54,295 nt of DNA from Lachnospiraceae bacterium (GTDB lineage Bacteria; Bacillota; Clostridia; Lachnospirales; Lachnospiraceae): the NCBI GenBank assembly GCA_016281605.1, contig JAEEJA010000002.1, forward strand, positions 1 through 54,295, written 5' to 3'. A program made the position numbers and the translations under genes. Numbering within the stretch: the stretch's first letter is position 1; every line of letters starts with the position of its first letter. A model generated the notes under the pieces. It did no database searches. It was not told where the DNA came from and was given only the letters and a program-made list of their open reading frames with translations. Below are positions 47,470-54,295 of the stretch, one piece after another.

Positions 47470-48486
47470 TTGAAGTTATTAACGGTAGCCATACCTTGCT
47501 ATAATTCTGAAGAATACATGAGACGTGCTATAGATTCTGTATTGGTTTGCAAGGATGAGCTTGAATTATTGATTATTGATGATGGTTCAAAAGATGATAC
47601 GTACAGAATAGCAAAGGAGTATGAGGAAGCAAACCCTGATTGTGTCAGAGCTATACATAAGGAAAACGGAGGACACGGCTCTGCTGTAAATATCGGGATA
47701 CAGGAGGCTGAAGGGCTTTACTTTAAGGTACTCGATAGTGATGATTGGTTTGATAAAGAGAGCTTCATCTCTGTTATAGATCATTTAAAGAACTTTTTAC
47801 AGGATGGCGAAGTTCTCGACATGCTGGTAAGTAACTATGTATATGAAAAACCTTCTAAAAATAAGCAGAAAGTAATGAACTATTTTGGAGCCATACCAAG
47901 AAATAAAGTGGTTACATGGAAAAACAGGATGCATTTTGGCACATTCCAAAATCTACTTATGCATTCACTTATATACAGGACCAAACTTTTGAGGGATTGT
48001 CAATTAAAGCTTCCGGAGCATACATTTTATGTAGATAATATATTTGCTTATTATCCTTTACCACACGTTCATAGATTTTACTATCTTGATGTTGATTTAT
48101 ACAGATATTACATAGGCAGGTCAGATCAGTCTGTTAATGAAACTATAATGACATCTCGCATAGACCAACAGATAAAAATAACCAAGCTTATGATAAGCTA
48201 TTACAATCCTTATTCATTTAGGGAAAAAAGCTTGAAAAATTATATGGTTAAATATCTATCAACCATGATGATAGTTACATCTACATTGCTCATAAATGAG
48301 GGTTCAGAGGAAAGTCTTAAAAAAAGGGATGAACTGTGGTTATACTTAAAGGAAAGTAATCTTCACCTCTATAAAACCGTAACTCACAGAAAGTATGGAT
48401 ATTCGATGCAGATGAACAATCGAATAGGTAACAGCGTAGTAATAAAAACATATAAGATTTTAAATAAAATATACGGATTTAACTAA
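47470..48486 (+). CDS. GT2 family glycosyltransferase
   Basis: 338 aa. LTVAIPCYNSEEYMRRAIDSVL, LLIIDDGSKDDTY and KVLDSDDWFDKESF (DSDDW with the DxD-like metal site) define a GT2 enzyme like those using UDP-sugars for surface polysaccharides. The C-terminal ~120 residues are helical. The start codon is TTG at 47470, after GGAGG with 10-base spacing. First gene of a plus-strand run with the HAD phosphatase and nucleoside phosphorylase. Confidence 0.86.
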   Translation: MKLLTVAIPCYNSEEYMRRAIDSVLVCKDELELLIIDDGSKDDTYRIAKEYEEANPDCVRAIHKENGGHGSAVNIGIQEAEGLYFKVLDSDDWFDKESFISVIDHLKNFLQDGEVLDMLVSNYVYEKPSKNKQKVMNYFGAIPRNKVVTWKNRMHFGTFQNLLMHSLIYRTKLLRDCQLKLPEHTFYVDNIFAYYPLPHVHRFYYLDVDLYRYYIGRSDQSVNETIMTSRIDQQIKITKLMISYYNPYSFREKSLKNYMVKYLSTMMIVTSTLLINEGSEESLKKRDELWLYLKESNLHLYKTVTHRKYGYSMQMNNRIGNSVVIKTYKILNKIYGFN

Positions 48487-48506
48487 ACCGGAGGAAAAAG
48501 AGGCAA

Positions 48507-49109
48507 ATGATTAAAAATATAATTTTCGATATGGGAGATGTACTTCTGGATTTTAAACCATGGTTAATAGCACAGAAGTATACTCAAAGTGAAGAAGATA
48601 AAGATACAATTATGAAGGCTTTGTTTGAAGGTGAGGAGTGGACTTTAGCGGATAATGGTCTTATATCAATAGATGAAAGATACGAAATAGTAAAGAAGTA
48701 CGTACCTGAGAGACTTCATGAAGCCCTTTGGAATTGCAATTACAAGTGGTCAGAGTGTATGACACCCCATGAAGGCTCAGTAGATTTTGTGAAGTCCGTA
48801 TACGAAAAGGGATATGATCTTTATGTTCTTTCCAATGCGAGCGGAGAATTTCACGATTATTTTCCAAAGTTCTATGATTTGGAAATGTTTAAGGGAATAG
48901 TTGTTTCATGCGATGTGCGCATGATAAAACCGGATATAAGGATATACAGACACATCTTGGATAAGTATGACTTAAATCCTAAGGAATGTATGTTTTTTGA
49001 TGATAGAGAGTCAAATGTAATTGGAGCCAGAAAGGCCGGAATTGATGCAGTTTGTTTTAAGGGATCATTCTTTGCGTCTACGATTCCGGATTTACCTGAG
49101 CTTAACTGA
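48507..49109 (+). CDS. HAD superfamily hydrolase (subfamily IA)
   Basis: 200 aa. Motif I NIIFDMGDVLLDF (nucleophile Asp with DxG, so the second Asp is replaced as in many HAD-IA enzymes with 'DMGDV'), motif II YVLSNAS, Lys in MIKPD, motif IV MFFDDRESNV. A helical cap between I and II. Probably a phosphatase for a small phospho-sugar or nucleotide. Placed between a glycosyltransferase and a nucleoside phosphorylase. Confidence 0.88.
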   Translation: MIKNIIFDMGDVLLDFKPWLIAQKYTQSEEDKDTIMKALFEGEEWTLADNGLISIDERYEIVKKYVPERLHEALWNCNYKWSECMTPHEGSVDFVKSVYEKGYDLYVLSNASGEFHDYFPKFYDLEMFKGIVVSCDVRMIKPDIRIYRHILDKYDLNPKECMFFDDRESNVIGARKAGIDAVCFKGSFFASTIPDLPELN

Positions 49110-49146
49110 TTTTTTTACACGTGAATGCAGCAGTTTTCTGATAGCT

Positions 49147-49204
49147 TATAATCCGACACGAGAATTTGAGATTCTCGTGCGGCGCCTCGCACAAAGTGCT
49201 CGGC
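49147..49204 (+). promoter_or_regulatory. multi-hairpin promoter/5'-UTR repeat, copy 2
   Basis: In order: TATAAT (49147-49152), stem CACGAGAAT/ATTCTCGTG (49157-49179), a smaller GCAC/GTGC stem (about 49188-49199), then GGAGG (49207-49211) and the ATG of the nucleoside phosphorylase. From TATAAT through the first hairpin it is nearly identical to copy 1 at 44410-44442. No clear -35 is seen here. Confidence 0.55.
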
Positions 49205-49216
49205 ATGGAGGTAAAA

Positions 49217-50518
49217 ATGAGGGTTGTAGATATAATTGAAAAGAAAAAAAGAGGGAATAGCCTATCAAAAGAAGAGATAGATTTTATTATTAATGGATAT
49301 GTAGAAAATATAATTCCGGATTATCAGATATCTGCATTTCTAATGGCAGTCTGCTTTAAAGGAATGGATGATGAAGAGACTTATAATCTCACGCAGGCTA
49401 TGCTTAATTCGGGTGAAAAAGTTGACCTTTCAGATATATCGGGAGTTAAGGTTGATAAGCACAGTACCGGCGGAGTGGGCGATAAGACCACACTGGTAGT
49501 TGCTCCGCTGATGGCTGCCTGTGGAGGCGTGGTAGCTAAAATGAGTGGTAGAGGGCTTGGTTTTACCGGTGGAACACTGGATAAATTAGAAGCCATACCC
49601 GGGTTTAGAGTTTCACTAACAAAGGAAGAGGTTACTGAAACAGTAAATAAAATAGGTGTGTCAGTAATTGGACAGACAGCAAATATCGTACCTGCTGACA
49701 AAAAACTCTATGCACTTCGAGACGTAACAGGAACCATAGACAGCATACCTCTTATCGCCTCATCTATAATGAGTAAAAAGCTTGCAAGTGGAAGTGATAA
49801 GATTCTCCTAGATGTTACGGTTGGAAGCGGTGCATTTATGAAGGATATAGATGACGCCCGTGAGCTTGCAAGACAGATGATAAGAATCGGAAATAAAGCC
49901 GGTAAGGAAACAAAAGCTATGATAACCAACATGGACACGGTTCTTGGGGTAAATGTCGGTAATTCTCTTGAGGTTATAGAAGCAATTGAAACACTGAAAG
50001 GAAATGGTCCAGAGGATTTTAATACACTTATTACCGAGGCAACAGTCCTGATGCTTAAAATGGGGGTTGGAATAACCGATGAAGAAGCAAGGAAGAGAAT
50101 AACTGAAGCTATAGAGAGTGGAAAAGCTCTTGAAAAGTTAGCTGAAATGGTTAGGTGCCAGGGTGGTGATCCTGCATATGTATATAATCCGGGTTTATTT
50201 AAAAGGGCTCAGTATAAGGGTGAGTTTAAGAGTAAACAAGAAGGATATATAAAGCATATGAATACAGAAGGCTGTGGTATCTGTGCTTGTATACTCGGAG
50301 CGGGAAGAGAAACCAAGGAGTCGGATATAGATTTTAGTGCAGGTATAGAATTTATAAAAAAGACAGGCGATTATGTAAGTGAGGGTGAGGTTCTTGCCTG
50401 CCTTTACAGTAACAGTGAAGAAAAACTAAATACAGGATTAGAGTACCTAAAGGATGTATATACATTTTCAAAGGATGCACCACCTGAGGAAATAATAATC
50501 CACGAAATAATAGAGTAA
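49217..50518 (+). CDS. pdp: pyrimidine-nucleoside phosphorylase
   Basis: 433 aa, the expected length. KVDKHSTGGVGDKTTLVVAP and MSGRGLGFTGGTLDKLEAIPGF are the thymidine/pyrimidine-nucleoside phosphorylase signatures, with the phosphate-binding and dimer regions. Splits uridine, thymidine and deoxyuridine to base and (deoxy)ribose-1-phosphate. ATG 49217 follows GGAGG by five bases; the in-frame ATG 17 codons upstream lies in the hairpin repeat. With cdd and deoC it forms a salvage pathway. Confidence 0.95.
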   Translation: MRVVDIIEKKKRGNSLSKEEIDFIINGYVENIIPDYQISAFLMAVCFKGMDDEETYNLTQAMLNSGEKVDLSDISGVKVDKHSTGGVGDKTTLVVAPLMAACGGVVAKMSGRGLGFTGGTLDKLEAIPGFRVSLTKEEVTETVNKIGVSVIGQTANIVPADKKLYALRDVTGTIDSIPLIASSIMSKKLASGSDKILLDVTVGSGAFMKDIDDARELARQMIRIGNKAGKETKAMITNMDTVLGVNVGNSLEVIEAIETLKGNGPEDFNTLITEATVLMLKMGVGITDEEARKRITEAIESGKALEKLAEMVRCQGGDPAYVYNPGLFKRAQYKGEFKSKQEGYIKHMNTEGCGICACILGAGRETKESDIDFSAGIEFIKKTGDYVSEGEVLACLYSNSEEKLNTGLEYLKDVYTFSKDAPPEEIIIHEIIE

Positions 50519-50532
50519 TCTGACTGTATCAG

Positions 50533-50562
50533 ACGTCAAGACTCGCTAGCGAGTCTTGACGT
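50533..50562. repeat. dispersed palindrome, copy 50533
   Basis: Perfect 30-bp palindrome with arms ACGTCAAGACTCGCT and AGCGAGTCTTGACGT, between the stops of the convergent phosphorylase and LRR-kinase genes, 14 and 13 bp from each. No T-run. Confidence 0.85.
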
Positions 50563-50575
50563 TCACGAATAATAA

Positions 50576-51811
50576 CTAATTCACAAGGTCAGTGATAATC
50601 ACACAGGATTCATGATTACTCTTAAAAAACTCTAATTCATCTTCGGTTATATTACAACCCATAATATTGAGTGTTTTTAAGTTTTGAAGATTATAAAGTG
50701 GTGTCAGGTCAGACACGGTAGTATAGGATATATCCAAAAACTCAAGACTATTAAGAGAAGCCAAATCGGAAATCTCTGATATGGGATTATCAGAGAGAAC
50801 CAGTGTTTTCAGGGATTCGGAAAGCTTGAGGTCAGATATATCCTTTATATTTTTGTTGGATAAAAACAGTTCATCTATATTACCTGGATTAGTTTTGTTT
50901 TTATGATTGGGAGTAGGCATACTTTTCTCGGTATTAATAGTGTTACTCTTTATACTAGGTGTACTCACGCTTGAACTTTTTTTGTTGCCCAAATACATGT
51001 ATCCGATTCCTATAGCTATGATAGATGCCCAAATAATAGGAAAAACAGGAGTTTTTCTTTTTTGGGAGCTTTTCTTTAGACTTTTAATGATTTTTGTTTT
51101 GTACTTAATCTGCTCTTTTTTTTCTGTTTTTCCAAATATAAGAGTTGCATCTGAGTTATCAAATACATATCTATTTTGAGATGCATAAGATATATTTTCT
51201 AAAAGTAATTTTTCATATATATTTTCCTGATCATTTTGTCTATGTAGCTTTAAAAGCATATCGGATAGATGAGAATTCGATTTTTTAAGAAGATTCTGAA
51301 CTAAATTATACAGACGATTCTTTGCTTCATTCATAAGCTTTTGGTTAAATTCTCCTATATAACACAGGTCACAAAGCATGAAATGATTATGATTATATAA
51401 TATATTGGGCATATGGATATCGTAGTAAGGCATTTTTAAATCGGTAAGAAGGTTAAGAGCGACTGTTATATCAGAGCCAAGTCGAAGAATGTCTGCACAA
51501 GAAAGCCCTTCCATGTATATCATTTTACCTGCCGGAAGGTGCTCTTCAAAAAAAATGTAAGCCATATCTTCTATAATTTCATAAAATAATGGTGTACAAA
51601 TATAAGGACAGCTAATCTTGTGATATACTTTAAAGTGCGCGTCAGAAAACTCGTCTGCCGGGATTGTTTTCATGATATAATCCTTACAGCTTTCTGTATC
51701 AGTAACAAGGTAGACAGCTGAATTAAAACCCCTAAGGACTAGTTTTTTGCCAACGTAACGACCTTCCAAAGAAGTATTTATAAACAGTTCATGTATATTA
51801 TAAAATGTCAA
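50576..51811 (-). CDS. membrane kinase-like protein with C-terminal leucine-rich-repeat ectodomain
   Basis: 411 aa. Residues ~15-200 are a Ser/Thr-kinase-like fold: Lys in YIMKTIP, catalytic-loop PYYDIHMPNILYN (Asp and Asn kept, His for the usual Lys) and FMLCDLC where DFG is expected, so Gly is lost. No clear glycine loop is visible. It may be a degenerate kinase. A basic stretch then a transmembrane helix (~255-275), a Ser/Thr-rich linker and leucine-rich repeats (~316-405: ELFLSNKNIKDISDLKLS, TLVLSDNPISEISDL, FLDISYTTVSDLTPL, LNIMGCNITEDEL) of the internalin-like type outside the cell. The ATG overlaps the previous gene's stop, so the two are coupled. Confidence 0.8.
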   Translation of the reverse strand: MTFYNIHELFINTSLEGRYVGKKLVLRGFNSAVYLVTDTESCKDYIMKTIPADEFSDAHFKVYHKISCPYICTPLFYEIIEDMAYIFFEEHLPAGKMIYMEGLSCADILRLGSDITVALNLLTDLKMPYYDIHMPNILYNHNHFMLCDLCYIGEFNQKLMNEAKNRLYNLVQNLLKKSNSHLSDMLLKLHRQNDQENIYEKLLLENISYASQNRYVFDNSDATLIFGKTEKKEQIKYKTKIIKSLKKSSQKRKTPVFPIIWASIIAIGIGYMYLGNKKSSSVSTPSIKSNTINTEKSMPTPNHKNKTNPGNIDELFLSNKNIKDISDLKLSESLKTLVLSDNPISEISDLASLNSLEFLDISYTTVSDLTPLYNLQNLKTLNIMGCNITEDELEFFKSNHESCVIITDLVN

Positions 51812-52917
51812 AATTTTTCCTCCTTATCAAAAATTTTAAGTGTGAAGCAATCGATAATTCTCTCCTCTGATACTGCGACAACAGTAGTTATACCGGCTTT
51901 TTTAACAGAGATATAACCTGAATTATATGAGGCAAGTTCGGGATCTAAAACTGCTATTTTTATATTATTGTAAGTTAGAATTTCATCAGTATAAGCAGCA
52001 GAAAAAAGCTCCGGCTTTAGAATATAAGTAAATCGAGATAAAACTTTCGGATTGGTATGTAAAAATATTAAAGAAGAGTGAAATACAGGGTGCTTTACAC
52101 TTAAATCCAATTCTATATCTACATTTTTTGATGGTTTTGAAGTGTGTGTATGTATATTGTTTTCAGTTTTTTTCTTCTTTGATGAAGAACCTGATGTGGT
52201 ATGATTTACGGGCTTTTTCTGCTTAGGTTTTGTTGTTCTGGGCTTAGTTGGAGAGTTAGTCTTTGCAGGCGTAGGAGTCTTAGTTGGAGAGTTAGTCCTT
52301 GTAGCCGTAGGAACCTTAGTTGGAGAGCCGGTCCTTGCAGGTGTGGGAGTCCTGGTTGGGTTAGGGTGGGATGTCTTACTAGAAACCGGTTTTGGGGTAT
52401 ACGTATGGGCATCGGGTGTTTTAGTAGACTTCGGTTTGGGCATTACAGGGGCCGAGGTGTGTGAAGAGGGTTTCTCAGTATTTCTGGGTTTTATATTATT
52501 GTCGGACTTGCACTTGTATGAAGTATTAATGTTTATAGAATAATCGTCTTTATTCTCAATTGAAAGAAGATATTTTCCGGTTGATCGTGGAGTAATGTCA
52601 ATAATATAGCGCATTTTCATGGAATCATAATAAATTGAATCCCATGAAATTAAGGATTTTTGGGGAGAAAACAGAGATATGTCTGTTAACTCACGATTTT
52701 CCGGTTTTATATAAACATATACTTTAATTGGAACACCTGCAGATGTAGCAGTAATTTGATAATATCCAACGCTTTTTGGATTTAAATCTGTATTTATGGA
52801 TGAGCCTTCTGAAAGAACATATATAGATGCACCTTTCACTGAGCACGGCTCAAAACAATTAAGAATTAAAAAATTTAATAATAAAAAGAAGATGGGAATA
52901 AGTTTATGGTTTTTCAT
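51808..52917 (-). CDS. exported Thr/Pro/Ser-rich protein
   Basis: 369 aa. Signal peptide (MKNHKLIPIFFLLLNFLIL, to ~27, then a Cys and SVKGAS; a lipobox is possible but not clear). Residues ~30-130 are beta-rich. Residues ~150-240 are low complexity with repeated 'PT..RT.SPTK.PTPA', then a Lys-rich segment and a C-terminal beta domain (~265-369). The linker may cross the cell wall or be glycosylated. ATG 52917 is seven bases after AGGA. Overlaps the LRR-kinase start by 4 bp, suggesting it is a partner or ligand of that receptor (inference). Confidence 0.72.
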   Translation of the reverse strand: MKNHKLIPIFFLLLNFLILNCFEPCSVKGASIYVLSEGSSINTDLNPKSVGYYQITATSAGVPIKVYVYIKPENRELTDISLFSPQKSLISWDSIYYDSMKMRYIIDITPRSTGKYLLSIENKDDYSININTSYKCKSDNNIKPRNTEKPSSHTSAPVMPKPKSTKTPDAHTYTPKPVSSKTSHPNPTRTPTPARTGSPTKVPTATRTNSPTKTPTPAKTNSPTKPRTTKPKQKKPVNHTTSGSSSKKKKTENNIHTHTSKPSKNVDIELDLSVKHPVFHSSLIFLHTNPKVLSRFTYILKPELFSAAYTDEILTYNNIKIAVLDPELASYNSGYISVKKAGITTVVAVSEERIIDCFTLKIFDKEEKF

Positions 52918-52967
52918 ATTAATCCTTTCCCACTTCAAAACCATAAGCACATTATAGAGAGGTTGTT

Positions 52968-53252
52968 TTGATTTGTCAAATGAAATTTATTTATAGTCAA
53001 AATAGTTATGAAATATATAATCCTGAATCAGTTGTTATGTGTATGGAAGATAAAAGATATATGGGATATCTTGCATATGATTTGGATGAAAAAGAAAAGA
53101 CTCATACAGCTCAGATAGAAGAAAACCCAAATAATAGTGGGAATTCCATAGTGTCAAAAGAGAATATTTCAAATAATAATGAAATTAAAACAGAAAATAC
53201 AATATGCACTGAAAGGAAACACCTTTATCAGATTCCATTGTCTACCTCCTAA
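52968..53252 (+). pseudogene. fragment of an AAA-ATPase-like gene
   Basis: 94 codons. The start, YSQNSYEIYNPESVV, matches YSQNGYEIYNPESVV in the neighbouring intact gene at about 54230-54280, at the NP motif of AAA-ATPase-like (PF09820-type) proteins. The ~60 residues after it do not resemble the family. The N-terminal ATPase part is missing, so it is a truncated duplicate or recombination remnant. Confidence 0.5.
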
Positions 53253-53456
53253 AAAATATTGATTAATTTTGATATTTTTATAAATATATCAATCCAGATT
53301 TCTAAAGTCAATACCTCGTGCATGAATCGCCCTTTTTACCGCTCTTTTTTACATGAATAGCCATTTTTTGGAAAACTATATTGATTTTTGAAAGGGTTCT
53401 TTTTATAATTAGAGTAAGAACAGTTGGTTCATTTGAACAAAACGATTGGAGGAGCT

Positions 53457-54295
53457 ATGGGAATTTACTTAAATCCGGGATATGAGAATTTCAGACGAAC
53501 TTTATCAGCACAAGTTTATGTTGACAAAACCATGATGATAAGCGAGCTTAATAAGATGATTGATACAGGGAACAATTATATCTGTATCTCGCGTCCCAGA
53601 CGTTTTGGAAAAACCATTGCAGGGAATATGATAAGTTCATATTACTCAAAGGGGTGTGACTCTAAAGAATTGTTTTCCGGTCTAAAAATATCAAAAGTCC
53701 CTGAGTTTGAGGAAAAACTTAATAGCTATAATGTCATTAAAATTGACCTTAACAGCGAATATCAGAATATTAAAGATAAAAGACGCTTAATGGAATCTAT
53801 TAAGAATGATATTAAATTAGAAATCCAAAAAGAATATCCTCATATTGTGTTAAACGAAGATGATACATTGGCAAAGTGCATTTTAAAAGTGTATAGTGAA
53901 ACAAATGAAACCTTTGTAATTATAATAGATGAGTATGATGTGTTAATTCGAGAAAATGTGGATGATTTACTTTTTAATGAATACTTGAGTTTCTTAAATG
54001 GTCTTTTTAAGAGTGATACACTTCGTCCTGCGATTTCTCTGGCATATCTTACAGGTATACTGCCGGTAGTAAGAGATAAGGTTCAATCGAAGCTAAATAA
54101 CTTTGTGGAATATACGATTCTTGATGCTGCAGAATTATCAGAGTATATAGGTTTTACTTCTCAGGAAATCAAATCTCTTTGTGAAGAATATGATATGGAT
54201 TTTAAAGAAATGAAAAGCTGGTACGATGGTTACAGTCAAAATGGGTACGAAATATACAATCCTGAATCTGTTGTAAGGAGTATACAAAGAAAAAA
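53457..54295 (+). CDS. AAA-ATPase-like protein (PF09820 type), cut by the window end
   Basis: At least 279 aa visible, no stop before the edge. YLNPGYENFRRTLSAQVYVDKT, P-loop region ISRPRRFGKTIAGNM (GKT with the RPRRFGKT form of this family), FVIIIDEYDVLI (Walker B) and SWYDGYSQNGYEIYNPESVV. The family normally ends in a PD-(D/E)XK nuclease-like domain that would lie beyond 54295. GGAGG precedes the ATG closely. Such proteins are common, often in multiple copies in anaerobes, and suspected of defence or DNA-related roles; none is proven here. Confidence 0.85.
   Translation, partial: MGIYLNPGYENFRRTLSAQVYVDKTMMISELNKMIDTGNNYICISRPRRFGKTIAGNMISSYYSKGCDSKELFSGLKISKVPEFEEKLNSYNVIKIDLNSEYQNIKDKRRLMESIKNDIKLEIQKEYPHIVLNEDDTLAKCILKVYSETNETFVIIIDEYDVLIRENVDDLLFNEYLSFLNGLFKSDTLRPAISLAYLTGILPVVRDKVQSKLNNFVEYTILDAAELSEYIGFTSQEIKSLCEEYDMDFKEMKSWYDGYSQNGYEIYNPESVVRSIQRK

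Noticed and set aside
49166-49216. 17-residue N-terminal extension of the nucleoside phosphorylase
   Set aside because: Same repeat; the normal family start MRVVDIIEKK has its own GGAGG.

Overview
The window is chromosomal DNA from an AT-rich, low-GC Gram-positive bacterium, most likely a Clostridia member of the Lachnospiraceae type. This rests on the AT-rich codon use, the strong GGAGG ribosome binding sites, the dnaA–dnaN–S4 protein–recF–gyrB–gyrA order on one side of the origin with rpmH–rnpA–yidD–yidC–jag–mnmE–mnmG–rsmG–parA–parB on the other, a two-subunit class I fumarase beside gyrA, and an ECF sigma/anti-sigma pair of clostridial style. The species cannot be named from sequence reading alone.

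Layout. (1) 1–271: a strong rRNA-type promoter firing leftwards out of the window. (2) 272–14493: four large exported surface proteins on the minus strand. Two are paralogues with an N-terminal module, an internal very hydrophobic segment and (in the larger) repeated 'LG(Y/F)..(T)..DP..AI.DI' motifs. Two are right-handed beta-helix proteins with C-terminal membrane anchors. (3) 14641–16526: regulators beside them, namely an orphan response regulator with a SARP/BTAD-type DNA-binding half, a truncated anti-sigma-like membrane protein and an ECF sigma factor. TGTCAC direct repeats with an 11-bp period sit just upstream of the -10 of the adjacent surface gene. (4) 16619–17350: tRNA-Ser(GCU), a GC-rich structured element bounded by a 51-bp duplication of the tRNA 3' end plus terminator, a second TGTCAC operator, and a group II intron remnant. 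(5) 17355–27402: fumarase, gyrA, gyrB, recF, S4 protein, dnaN, dnaA. (6) 27403–28175 and 25745–25822: a bipartite oriC with DnaA boxes upstream of dnaA and a DnaA-trio unwinding element between dnaA and dnaN. (7) 28176–38449: rpmH through parB and a DUF4446 protein, with three perfect parS sites before parA. (8) 38808–44370: a minus-strand block with DUF2304, three GT2 glycosyltransferases, a small alarmone synthetase translationally coupled to a MIF-like tautomerase, and a STAS–kinase fusion. (9) 44559–50518: nucleoside salvage (cdd, deoC, pyrimidine-nucleoside phosphorylase, a HAD phosphatase) plus a GH27 glycosidase and a glycosyltransferase. (10) 50576–54295: a membrane kinase-like protein with a leucine-rich-repeat ectodomain coupled to a Thr/Pro-rich secreted protein, then a broken and a nearly complete AAA-ATPase-like gene.

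From about 16 to 38 kb, genes on both sides point away from the origin, as expected for leading-strand coding. The block at 38.8–47.0 kb runs head-on to replication. Three kinds of dispersed non-coding repeat are visible: a palindrome with arms GTCAAGACTCGC that always lies 15–40 bp after a stop codon; a -10/hairpin/RBS cassette in front of two unrelated genes; and the GC-rich tRNA-associated element. The strongest candidates for something undescribed are the surface-protein array with its SARP-like operator, the tRNA-Ser satellite element, and the mobile promoter/5'-UTR cassette.
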